Shown: piece by piece, positions 1 to 8,091 of the stretch
Layout of the letters: each line of letters starts with the position of its first letter
Position numbering within the stretch: position 1 is the stretch's first letter
Assembly (NCBI GenBank): GCA_030651135.1
Contig: JAUSCS010000006.1
Span: 194,851 to 258,850 of the forward strand
From: Candidatus Woesearchaeota archaeon
GTDB lineage: Archaea; Nanobdellota; Nanobdellia; Woesearchaeales; JACPBO01
Length of the DNA: 64,000 nucleotides
Direction: 5' to 3'
The notes under the pieces: model-generated
Told to the model about the DNA's origin: nothing
What the model saw: the letters and a program-made list of their open reading frames with translations, nothing else
Databases searched by the model: none
Made by a program: the position numbers and the translations under genes

Positions 1-632
1 GTTTGAGAGCCGTTTCCATAAACTTCCAATTTTTTTCCTTCGATGCAGCGCTGTGTAAATATGCTCGTAACCCCTCCCTCTGAATTGCCTTTTTGATATG
101 GGCCATAAGCTGTAAACGGCCTTACTATTGCAACTGGAAGCCCATACGCATTCCAATAAGATGATGCTAAATTCTCCCCGGCTATTTTTGAGGCAGAATA
201 TGGCGAGCTTGCTTTTGTCGGATGCTCTTCATCAATAGCCCTGCCTTTTGCCTCGCTATAGACATGGGCGGAGCTCATGAAAACAACCTTTGTTTTGCTT
301 TTTCTTGCTTCTTCAAGCACATTTAATGTCCCGAACACATTGTTCTGCACAGTTGCTTCAGGATCAACTATGCTGTCATGTATGTTTATGCTTGCAGCAA
401 GATGAAGGCAGACATCAATTTTGTTTTTGAAAATTTCAGATAGGATTTTTTTATTTTTTATATCTCCGACAATTAAACCTTTAAAATTTTCATTTTCTTT
501 GAATTCATCAAGGTTTTCTTTTCTTCCATTTGAAAGATTATCCAATGCAAATACATTTATTTTTTTGTCCAGCAAAGCCTTTACAACCCATCTTCCAATA
601 AACCCTGCGCCGCCAGTTACTAAAGCATTCAT
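1..632 (-). CDS. NAD-dependent sugar-nucleotide epimerase/dehydratase, 3' end cut by window
   Basis: The first 210 codons of a short-chain dehydrogenase of the extended (epimerase) type are present; the C-terminus lies beyond base 1. The N-terminus has the Rossmann motif GGAGFIG. The catalytic region shows a Ser-Ser before AHVY and the YxxxK pair as YSASK. The RPFTAYGP segment that follows is typical of UDP-sugar 4-epimerases and 4,6-dehydratases. I chose the ATG at 632, which starts MNALVTGG; the preceding gene stops 9 nt upstream, so it is probably the last visible gene of the nonulosonate operon. Its exact sugar substrate cannot be told from this part. Confidence 0.85.
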   Translation of the reverse strand, partial: MNALVTGGAGFIGRWVVKALLDKKINVFALDNLSNGRKENLDEFKENENFKGLIVGDIKNKKILSEIFKNKIDVCLHLAASINIHDSIVDPEATVQNNVFGTLNVLEEARKSKTKVVFMSSAHVYSEAKGRAIDEEHPTKASSPYSASKIAGENLASSYWNAYGLPVAIVRPFTAYGPYQKGNSEGGVTSIFTQRCIEGKKLEVYGNGSQ

Positions 633-641
633 TCTGATCCT

Positions 642-2060
642 TTACCCTTTGTATCCTATATCCCACCAATTAACAGGCAAGCCATAGCTGGCCATCTGTT
701 TTTTTATTTCACTGAAAGCATGTTCTTTAAATTTGAGAATGTCATCTGCTGTCAGGCCATTTGGCAGGCCAACAATCGTATTGCAGTCATATAATTCCCA
801 GTTTTTGTGCAATATCTTGAAATTATATTTTTCAGGATTTTTTGCCAGAGGTGTCCCGGGATTTGGAGCAAGAAGATTGAATTCAGCGCGGGAATTTTCA
901 ACAATAAGCTTAAAGGGCATCAGATCAAGCAGATCATCAAAATTCTTCTTAACAGTAGAAAAAGTTGCATCGCAGCATTTTTTTGCAACTGCCAGAGTCT
1001 GTTTCATTGTTTCCATAGTTTCGCCAGGCAGGCCAAGCATGAATCCAGAGTGGAACAGCATTTCGTTTCTTTTGAATGTTTCGGCTATTTCAAGTATCTT
1101 CTTTACAGTCATCCCTCTGCTGTTGAACTTCAAAACCTCATCAGAGCCGGATTCCATTCCAATATAAAGGTTGCTGCAGTTCGCCTTTTTCAGCAATTGC
1201 AGCACTTTGTCATTCACGCCATCAGGCCTTGTTGCAGTCCTGAACGGCAATACATTTTTCTTTTTGATCATATTTAATATTTCTTCTGCCCTCTGCATAT
1301 TTAAGCCAAGGAACTCATCTTCGAGTCTTATTTCAAGCTTTGGATTTAAAGAAAAAGCAAGTTCAAGTTCTTTCTCGATCTTTTCATAAGGCCTGTACCT
1401 TATTCCGCAGCCATGTGTATAAGGAACCTCGCAATAGCTGCATTTATGAGGGCAGCCGCGTGTGCACATCAGCACAACATAAGAATAATCGCGCATATCA
1501 ACAAGATCATAAGCCGGAACAGGTATTTCATTTTCTTTCAGTATTTCTCTGTCAGGGTTATTTATTATTTTTTTATTTTTCCTGTAAGAAATCCCTTTTA
1601 TTTTGTCAAATGACATCCCTTTTGCCAGCTCAAGCATTGTTTTTTCGCCTTCGCCTCTTGCAGCAACATCAATGAAATCATTTTTCAGAGTGTCTTCTGG
1701 TGTGTGAGTCACATGTATACCGCCTATCACAACAATTGTCTCTGGAGAAGCTTCTTTTACAGCTTTTGCGATTCTTAAAGCAGGAAGATAGGAAAGTGTT
1801 GATGATGTTATGCCGACAATTTTTGGATTTTTTCTTTTTATTTTGTTTTTAACAACAACGCATATCTCTTCTATAGAGCGCCTCAATAAAGAGGGCCTTT
1901 CAAACTGCATCTTTTTTGTGTCAAGAACTTCAACATCAACCCCATTGCCCCTTAGAAAGGCAGCTATATATAACAGGCCTTTTGGCGGAAACAGTGTCAG
2001 CCAATTTATGTCCCATGGCCTTTCCGGGAATGGCGGGTCTATTAAAAGCACTTCTGCCAT
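642..2060 (-). CDS. B12-binding-type radical SAM protein
   Basis: 472 residues. Residues 1 to about 150 form a cobalamin-binding-like Rossmann domain, starting VLLIDPP and containing VIGGIHVT and ARGEGE, as in this family. The radical SAM motif CxxxCxxC is C203, C207, C210, followed by GMESGSDEVL and GLPGET, which usually mark the SAM-binding part of the barrel. Known members do methylations and other radical chemistry on lipids and sugars; the substrate here is unknown. It starts 1 nt after the 4,6-dehydratase stop, so it belongs to the nonulosonate operon. Modification of the sugar or its lipid carrier is an inference from position. Confidence 0.85.
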   Translation of the reverse strand: MAEVLLIDPPFPERPWDINWLTLFPPKGLLYIAAFLRGNGVDVEVLDTKKMQFERPSLLRRSIEEICVVVKNKIKRKNPKIVGITSSTLSYLPALRIAKAVKEASPETIVVIGGIHVTHTPEDTLKNDFIDVAARGEGEKTMLELAKGMSFDKIKGISYRKNKKIINNPDREILKENEIPVPAYDLVDMRDYSYVVLMCTRGCPHKCSYCEVPYTHGCGIRYRPYEKIEKELELAFSLNPKLEIRLEDEFLGLNMQRAEEILNMIKKKNVLPFRTATRPDGVNDKVLQLLKKANCSNLYIGMESGSDEVLKFNSRGMTVKKILEIAETFKRNEMLFHSGFMLGLPGETMETMKQTLAVAKKCCDATFSTVKKNFDDLLDLMPFKLIVENSRAEFNLLAPNPGTPLAKNPEKYNFKILHKNWELYDCNTIVGLPNGLTADDILKFKEHAFSEIKKQMASYGLPVNWWDIGYKG

Positions 2061-2061
2061 T

Positions 2062-3075
2062 TTAAAGTATACCTTCTTTCAGGAGCATGACTTTTATTTC
2101 TTCTTTGCCGATCAACTGCGCTTTGTTTGAAACGTACAGGCTTTCGCTTATTGCCTTTGGCTTCGGATAATGTTTTGTGAAGTTTATGTCCAATTCTTTC
2201 TGTATTATCTTTGGAAGCAAAACAAACATGTCCTCCAATTCTATGATCTGCCTTGCCTCTTCATCAGTCATCAATTCCTCATACAATGTTTCACCAGGCT
2301 TTGGCCCGATTAATTTGATCTGGATTTTCCTGTTTCCTGCCAGTTCTGATATCATGACTTCGGCAATATCTTTTATTCTCATAGAAGGCATTTTCAGGAC
2401 AAATATTTCGCCGCCTTTTGCAAGCTCTGCGCATTTCATGACGAGCCTTACTGCTCCATCTATCGTCATTATGAATCTCGTCATATTGACATCAGTCAAT
2501 GTGAGAGGGCCGCCTTCCTTGATCTGATTTTTGAACAGGGGGATAACGGAGCCGTTTGAGCCAATGACATTGCCGAATCTCACAGAGGCAAAGATTGTCC
2601 TTTTTGCGCCACGATAAAAGTTGGCGCTTGTGAATAGTCTCTCTCCAAGTAATTTTGTAGCACCCATTGTGTTGTCCGGGCTTGCAGCCTTGTCGCTGCT
2701 CGTAAATATCACTTTTTCAACATTGCATTCAAGCGCTGTTTCGATTATGTTCTGCACACCCAATACATTTGTTTTTACAGCTTCCAATGGATTGTATTCA
2801 CAGGACATGACATGCTTTAGAGCTGCGCAATGAAACACAACATCAACGTTTTCCATTGCAACCTTAAGCCTGTCTTTTTCCCTTATGTTGCCGACAAAGA
2901 ACCTTAATTTTGGATTATTTAGCTCGTGCTGCAGGTCAAAAAGCCCGCTTTCATCCTGGTCAAAAAGCCTTACATACCTTGGACTGAATCTAAGGAGCTG
3001 CCTGACAAGCTCTTTTCCGATTGAGCCGACTGCTCCGGTAACCAAAATTGTTTTATTTCCGAATACATTTTTCAT
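2062..3075 (-). CDS. legB: UDP-GlcNAc 4,6-dehydratase (LegB/CapD-like)
   Basis: 337 residues, the length of soluble PseB/LegB enzymes. The Rossmann motif GAVGSIG is at 14-20. The catalytic region has TSSDKA at 125-130 and MGATK at 137-141; Met in place of the usual Tyr of YxxxK is normal in this family. The enzyme should convert UDP-GlcNAc to the 4-keto-6-deoxy sugar, the first step of the pathway whose aminotransferase lies 4 nt upstream. Stereochemistry (retaining for legionaminate, inverting for pseudaminate) cannot be read from sequence with certainty. The hydrolysing 2-epimerase in the same operon favours the legionaminate route. Confidence 0.85.
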   Translation of the reverse strand: MKNVFGNKTILVTGAVGSIGKELVRQLLRFSPRYVRLFDQDESGLFDLQHELNNPKLRFFVGNIREKDRLKVAMENVDVVFHCAALKHVMSCEYNPLEAVKTNVLGVQNIIETALECNVEKVIFTSSDKAASPDNTMGATKLLGERLFTSANFYRGAKRTIFASVRFGNVIGSNGSVIPLFKNQIKEGGPLTLTDVNMTRFIMTIDGAVRLVMKCAELAKGGEIFVLKMPSMRIKDIAEVMISELAGNRKIQIKLIGPKPGETLYEELMTDEEARQIIELEDMFVLLPKIIQKELDINFTKHYPKPKAISESLYVSNKAQLIGKEEIKVMLLKEGIL

Positions 3076-3079
3076 TTTT

Positions 3080-4198
3080 TCACCCTGATTTGCCTATAGC
3101 AATTTTTAATTTCTCGCAGACATAATCTATTTCTTCGTCCTTCATCTGCGTATAAAATGGAAGCGCGAGTGTCGAGCTGCTTACTCTTTCGCATATTGGG
3201 AAATCGCCTTCTTTGCAGCCGAACATTTTTTTGTATATTGGCTGAAGATGGATTGGAGGAAGGTAAATGTTTGTTGAAATTCCCTCTGCTTTAAGATGCT
3301 CGATTACTTTTTTCCTGTCAATATTTTTATCGAGCCTTATCACATATACAAACCAGCTTCTTTTGGTATCTTTTATTTCATCTAAGAGAGTTACGCCCTT
3401 TGCCCCTTTTAAGCTTGCAGCATATTTTTCTGCAACAGCTTCTCTCATTTTAATTATCTTGTTTATTTTTTTAAGCTGTTCAACTCCTAATGCTGCGCTC
3501 ATTTCAGTCAATCTATAATTATAGCCAATAAACTCGTGCGAAAGCCATCCGCTGCCTTCTTTTCTTCCTTGGTTTCTTAAGCTCTTCAAAAGTTCATAAA
3601 GATTTTTGTCGTTTGTGCAGATCATCCCGCCCTCTCCTGTTGTGATCTGCTTGTTCGGGTAAAACGCAAAAATGCTTGCAACTCCAAAAGTGCCTACTTT
3701 CCTGCCTTTGTATTCTGCGCAAATTGCTTCGCAGGCATCTTCTATAACAGCAAGGTTGTGTTTTTTTGCAATATTCATTATCTTGTCCATTTCGCAAGGC
3801 TGGCCGAAGATGTGGACTGCAAGAATGGCTTTTGTATTCTTTGTTATTTTTTCTTCGATCTTGTCAGGCTCCATATTCAAACTTTTTTCATCTATGTCAA
3901 CAAAAACCGGCTTTGCTCCTTCATATACAACTGAATTTGCAGATGCTATGAAGCTGAACGGCGAGGTTATGACTTCATCGCCTTCTTTTAAGCCGAGTGC
4001 TTTGATGCAAAGGTGCAAACCCGCAGTTCCTGAGTTCACAGCAGCAGCATATTTCACCCCGATAAGAGAAGCAAACATTTTTTCAAATTCAATGCTTTTA
4101 GGGCCTGAGCTAAGCTGCCCTGATTTCAATACATCCTGGACTGCTCTCATCTCTTCTTTTCCGATAAATGGTTTGCTTAATGGAATTGTTTTTATCAT
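3080..4198 (-). CDS. legC: PLP-dependent sugar aminotransferase (LegC-like, DegT/DnrJ/EryC1 family)
   Basis: 372 residues of the DegT/DnrJ/EryC1/StrS family. The NSGTAGLHL phosphate-binding region is near 55-63, the pyridoxal-contacting Asp is in IEDAC near 154, and the PLP-binding Lys is K183 in FYPNKQITTGEGG. It should put an amino group on C4 of the 4-keto-6-deoxy-UDP-GlcNAc made by the neighbouring dehydratase. The start overlaps the acetyltransferase stop by 4 nt (ATGA coupling), showing a joint translation unit. Confidence 0.88.
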   Translation of the reverse strand: MIKTIPLSKPFIGKEEMRAVQDVLKSGQLSSGPKSIEFEKMFASLIGVKYAAAVNSGTAGLHLCIKALGLKEGDEVITSPFSFIASANSVVYEGAKPVFVDIDEKSLNMEPDKIEEKITKNTKAILAVHIFGQPCEMDKIMNIAKKHNLAVIEDACEAICAEYKGRKVGTFGVASIFAFYPNKQITTGEGGMICTNDKNLYELLKSLRNQGRKEGSGWLSHEFIGYNYRLTEMSAALGVEQLKKINKIIKMREAVAEKYAASLKGAKGVTLLDEIKDTKRSWFVYVIRLDKNIDRKKVIEHLKAEGISTNIYLPPIHLQPIYKKMFGCKEGDFPICERVSSSTLALPFYTQMKDEEIDYVCEKLKIAIGKSG

Positions 4199-4608
4199 TT
4201 TGTTTCTTGTATTTTTTTAACAATTTTTGCAGGAATTCCAAGCGCAATTACGTTATCAGGAACATCTTTGTTGACAAAACTGAAAGCGCCTATTATTGAA
4301 TTCTCTCCTACTGTAACGCCGGGCATTATGACGCTGTGGCTGCCGATTCTTGCATTCTTTTTCAGGATAATTTTTCCCTTCTTGTCATCTATTGTGCTTT
4401 CGCTGTATATCGAGCAATGGCTTCCTATCTGGACATTCTCGCCAATTTCAACGCCATTCTTCGCATTTATGTAAGTGAATGCTCCGATGTCTGTGTTTTT
4501 ACCTAATTTCAAGCCATCTTTATTTTGAACCATCCAGTTCCATTTAGTAAGCTTTCCTTCCTCAATCTCCGGCATTTCCCAGTCTGTAAATCGTTCTTGT
4601 GTTTTCAT
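4195..4608 (-). CDS. legH: Left-handed beta-helix sugar N-acetyltransferase (LegH-like)
   Basis: 137 residues made of hexapeptide repeats (IGENVQIGSHCS, IGSHSVIMPGVTVGENS), the signature of trimeric left-handed beta-helix acyltransferases. It ends with the usual GIPAKIVKK. Between the aminotransferase and the 2-epimerase, its likely job is to acetylate the new 4-amino group and give the UDP-2,4-diacetamido sugar. It is shorter than PglD-type enzymes (about 200 residues) because it lacks their N-terminal Rossmann-like domain. Both ends overlap neighbouring genes by 4 nt. Confidence 0.82.
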   Translation of the reverse strand: MKTQERFTDWEMPEIEEGKLTKWNWMVQNKDGLKLGKNTDIGAFTYINAKNGVEIGENVQIGSHCSIYSESTIDDKKGKIILKKNARIGSHSVIMPGVTVGENSIIGAFSFVNKDVPDNVIALGIPAKIVKKIQETK

Positions 4609-5753
4609 TGGTACGTCAACCTCTTTTGCAGCAATTTGTTGTCTATTTTTGTTTCCGATAATATTTTTACAATTCTTTTTGCTGTTTTTCCATCTCCATA
4701 GATATTTTTGCAGCCCTTTATTCCTTTTATAAATTCTTTATCGTACAGTGCCTTTTTTATAGCACTAACAATTCGTTTTTTATTATAGCCTACATCAACA
4801 ACATTGCTGCATCGGTCTCTTCCATCCTGCCTTTCTCCAATATTGACAACAGGAAGATTGAATGATGGAGCTTCAATTATTCCGCAGCTAGAATTCCCGA
4901 TCATTACAGATGCAGTTTTCATCAAGCCCAGAAATAAAGAATGTTCGATATTTTTAAATATTTTTACGTTCTTGCATCTTCTGTACTTTTCTATAACATC
5001 TATTATTTTTCTTCCGCCGGCATCTGCATTAGGATAAATTACGATTGTTTGTTCCCCTAGTTCCTTTACCGCATCCATTGTTTCCGTCATTTGCTTATCT
5101 GCTTGTTCTGAATCGAATGACGGATGCTGCAGCACAATAATCACTGGCTTGCCTAGATCAACATTCAGTTTCTTTTCAACTGTTTTTTTATCTGCAATCT
5201 CTGAATTTAAAATCGCATCCAAGGAGGGAGCTCCAACCACAAATATTCTCCATTTTTCCTCACCCATTTTTTCTATTCTCTCTGCGCTAAACTTTGTAGC
5301 TGCCAGATGTATGCTTGCGAGCTTTGTTATGGCGTGCCTTACAGGCTCATCTATTGTAGCGCTTTTATCTCCGCCATGGATATGGGCAATTGGAATTTTC
5401 ATATAAGCGGCAGCAACAGATGCAGCGATGGACTCAGCTCTGTCACCTATTACAAGAAGGATATCTGGCTTTATTTTCTTGAATATTTTGACACACCCTT
5501 TAAGGCAGTCTGCAGCAAATTCTGCCATTGAAGTTCGATCATCGCTTTTATATATAGCATTTAGTTTATATAATGTAAAATTTTCTTTTTCAACTTCTTT
5601 CAAGCTATTTCCAAACTCATCCATAAGATGCATTCCTGTAACAATTATGGAAAGCCTGAATTCTGGATTTTTATTTATTTCACGCAAAACATTTTTCATA
5701 AGACCGAAATCCCCCCTAGTTCCGGTTATGTAAACAATATGCCTTTTTTTCAT
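4605..5753 (-). CDS. legG: Hydrolysing UDP-sugar 2-epimerase (LegG/NeuC-like)
   Basis: 382 residues of the UDP-GlcNAc 2-epimerase GT-B-like fold. Typical parts are TGTRGDFGLMKNVL at the N-terminus, GDRAE and HIHGGDKS in the middle, and GNSSCGIIEAPSFNLPVVNIGERQDGR, which is characteristic of the hydrolysing NeuC/LegG/NeuC-like branch. It should release UDP and invert C2, giving 2,4-diacetamido-2,4,6-trideoxy-mannose for the synthase encoded just upstream. The start overlaps the synthase stop by 4 nt. Confidence 0.88.
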   Translation of the reverse strand: MKKRHIVYITGTRGDFGLMKNVLREINKNPEFRLSIIVTGMHLMDEFGNSLKEVEKENFTLYKLNAIYKSDDRTSMAEFAADCLKGCVKIFKKIKPDILLVIGDRAESIAASVAAAYMKIPIAHIHGGDKSATIDEPVRHAITKLASIHLAATKFSAERIEKMGEEKWRIFVVGAPSLDAILNSEIADKKTVEKKLNVDLGKPVIIVLQHPSFDSEQADKQMTETMDAVKELGEQTIVIYPNADAGGRKIIDVIEKYRRCKNVKIFKNIEHSLFLGLMKTASVMIGNSSCGIIEAPSFNLPVVNIGERQDGRDRCSNVVDVGYNKKRIVSAIKKALYDKEFIKGIKGCKNIYGDGKTAKRIVKILSETKIDNKLLQKRLTYQ

Positions 5754-6880
5754 TTGAGATCATCCAGCATTATCATTTCATCTTTTTTTATTTCTTTTTT
5801 TGCAGTCTTCCCGATTATTTCTTCAAAATATCTTGGATGTAGCCCTGTTCCTGGCCTTTTTATTGCAATATTTTCGTTTGTTATTTTCTCATCTTTTTTT
5901 ATATCTACATCAGCGACTATGCTTTTTCTTGCTACCTTTGCAATATTTATTTCCTCAAGATATGGTTTCTTTATTCCATTTCCAAGCGCTTTTTCTATTC
6001 CCAACATTTCCTTAACAATATCTTCATATTTTTTTCCTGCTGAAAGATCTTTTTCAGTATGCCGTATTCTTTGGACCAATTCGCGCATTTCTTTTGGCTC
6101 AATGGATGCCTTATGATCAGGGCCTTCCATGTTCCTGTCAAGAGTAAAATGCTTTTCAATGACTTTTGCGCCCATTGCAACAGCAGCGACAGAGACATCA
6201 ATGCCTTCTGTGTGGTCTGAATATCCTGTTATAAGGTTGAATGTATTTTTCAGCGTAATCATTGCCCTTAGATTTACCTGTTCATATTTTACAGGGTAGC
6301 TTGTTGTGCAGTGAAGCAGCACCAGTTGGCTGTTGATCGGAAGTATTACATCAACAGCTTCTTTTATCTCATCTAATGTTGACATGCCTGTTGAAAGTAT
6401 TATTGGAAGTTTTGTTTCAGCCATATATTTTAGAATATGCAGATTTGTGAGATCTCCGCTGCCAACTTTTATGACCGGGCAAAGCTCAGCAGCCAAATCA
6501 ACATCCTTTTTTGAAGAATGTGGTGTTGTCAGGAACATTATGTTTTTTTTATCGCAGTATTTCTTCAGCCCGCGGAAGTCATCATAGCTGAGCTCAAGCT
6601 TTTTCAGCATGTTATATTGCGAATCTTTTCCAATGCTTTTTACTTGGTATTCCGCCTGCTCTGCAGAAGGTGTTACAATGTCCTCTGCTTTAAATGTCTG
6701 AAATTTTATTGCATCAGCGCCTGCATAAAAGGCAGCATCAACGAGCTTCTTTGCTGTTTCAAGGCTGCCATTGTGGTTTACCCCGGCTTCAGCTATGAAA
6801 AAGCATGGTTTGTTTAACCCAAGGATCTTATTCGCTATTTTTATATCTGCTATTCTCTCATCCATTTTATTCTTCATCAT
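5750..6880 (-). CDS. legI: Nonulosonic acid synthase (LegI/NeuB family)
   Basis: 376 residues. The TIM barrel starts with FIAEAGVNHNGS and AGADAIKFQTF, the NeuB hallmarks, and includes HCTTSYP, GYSDHT and AKVIEKHFTLD. The C-terminal 60 residues, including the RPGTGLHP segment, form the SAF (antifreeze-like) domain that caps the active site. It condenses the diacetamido hexose with phosphoenolpyruvate to a nine-carbon nonulosonic acid. The start region is ambiguous (M1, M2 or M6); the gene overlaps the end of the amidotransferase by about 14 nt. Confidence 0.9.
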   Translation of the reverse strand: MMKNKMDERIADIKIANKILGLNKPCFFIAEAGVNHNGSLETAKKLVDAAFYAGADAIKFQTFKAEDIVTPSAEQAEYQVKSIGKDSQYNMLKKLELSYDDFRGLKKYCDKKNIMFLTTPHSSKKDVDLAAELCPVIKVGSGDLTNLHILKYMAETKLPIILSTGMSTLDEIKEAVDVILPINSQLVLLHCTTSYPVKYEQVNLRAMITLKNTFNLITGYSDHTEGIDVSVAAVAMGAKVIEKHFTLDRNMEGPDHKASIEPKEMRELVQRIRHTEKDLSAGKKYEDIVKEMLGIEKALGNGIKKPYLEEINIAKVARKSIVADVDIKKDEKITNENIAIKRPGTGLHPRYFEEIIGKTAKKEIKKDEMIMLDDLK

Positions 6881-8090
6881 AAACTGCTTTTCTTAGTTTC
6901 CATTCTCCTTTCTCCTTTTTCCAGATGTGCGGAGATCTGAACTTATCAATCAATTCCCAGAACCTTTTTTCCGTCATATCCATATACTCCAACATGTCCT
7001 TGAAATATTTCTTCGGGAATTCATGATCGAATTTCTTCACCAATGCAACGCCTTCTTCTCTAGTTATTTTATTATTTCTTATCTCCTGCGATGCATCATA
7101 AGTGGCTCTTCCAATCCCGAACTTGATCAATGTAGTGTAATAATGGTATGGGTCGCTTTTGTCATCAATGCTGTTGTACTTTGAGTAAGTTCCCTCAGTC
7201 CTTTCGCTGTTTGCTTCAAAACTAGTATGCTCAACTGCAAAATAATATGCTTCCTGTGGATCCCATTTTATGTAATACCCCAGATAATGCACCTGTATTT
7301 TTTTCTTTTCATATTCTTCTGAATCCATTGGAAGGAAAGGCAGAAGGTCGTTCATGTTAAGCTTATATTGTTCAATTAGTTCTTTTATCTTAACTCCTCC
7401 CAAGTACATGTCTTCGTAATTTTTTCCTGTTGCATATTTTGCATTTCTTAATGGTGTTAGATTATCCTGCACAGGATTTCCATATTCTGCCTCATTTTCG
7501 CCGTAAAAAACTAATTGGATATTGTAAAGCGCAGCAAACTTTGCCCCAATATTTTTCTGGCCCAATATAAATGGCTGAAATGGATGCAATAGATTTTCAA
7601 AAGCCAGTTTTGTCAATAAGCGGTGGACTTTTCCATTTGGATGAAAAAGAATGTTATCAAATCCTGATCTTATCCATCTTTGATGGTTTCTCCATCCTGC
7701 ATCAGTGTACATATGCGGAGCCCATGTTACAGTTAATGGGTGCATTTTAAACTTGTATTTTAAAAGATGAGCCGCCATTACGCTGTCTTTTCCTCCTGAA
7801 CCCGGGGCAATGCAGTCATAGCTGCCGTCATTTTTTCGGAATTTGTCGCATAATGCCCATAGCTCTTCTTCCCGCTTTTTCCAATCTACTTCTTTTTCTT
7901 TTTTCTCAGCATATCGGCAGGCAGCGCAGATTCCTTCTTCATCAAACTCTATGGTGTGTGAAGAGGAATTTATATTATGCATGAACTCTGATTTTGAGCT
8001 CGGCCTTTGGTTTGAAATAACGCATCTTTTGCAAAATTTTATCTCACTTGGAAGCCCCGGATATTTGACTTCTAATTTTTCATTTTCCAT
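6867..8090 (-). CDS. N-acetyl sugar amidotransferase (PseA/WbpG-like)
   Basis: 407 residues. The N-terminus has two CxxC pairs (C20/C23 and C55/C58), probably a zinc site. The PP-loop SGGKDS at 98-103 is the ATP-pyrophosphatase motif that activates an amide oxygen. Known homologues (PseA, WbpG) turn an acetamido group into an acetamidino group, using ammonia from HisH/HisF-like partners. The HisF-HisH fusion lies directly upstream, which fits well. I chose the ATG at 8090 because a near-perfect GGAGGTGC ribosome site lies 6 nt before it, inside the last codons of the fusion gene; a GTG at 8099 is the alternative. Confidence 0.87.
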   Translation of the reverse strand: MENEKLEVKYPGLPSEIKFCKRCVISNQRPSSKSEFMHNINSSSHTIEFDEEGICAACRYAEKKEKEVDWKKREEELWALCDKFRKNDGSYDCIAPGSGGKDSVMAAHLLKYKFKMHPLTVTWAPHMYTDAGWRNHQRWIRSGFDNILFHPNGKVHRLLTKLAFENLLHPFQPFILGQKNIGAKFAALYNIQLVFYGENEAEYGNPVQDNLTPLRNAKYATGKNYEDMYLGGVKIKELIEQYKLNMNDLLPFLPMDSEEYEKKKIQVHYLGYYIKWDPQEAYYFAVEHTSFEANSERTEGTYSKYNSIDDKSDPYHYYTTLIKFGIGRATYDASQEIRNNKITREEGVALVKKFDHEFPKKYFKDMLEYMDMTEKRFWELIDKFRSPHIWKKEKGEWKLRKAVYDEE

Positions 8091-8091
8091 T

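Noticed and set aside
642-1675. Plus-strand frames inside the first radical SAM gene
   Set aside because: They are shadows of the minus-strand gene with its intact CxxxCxxC motif and have no start signals.
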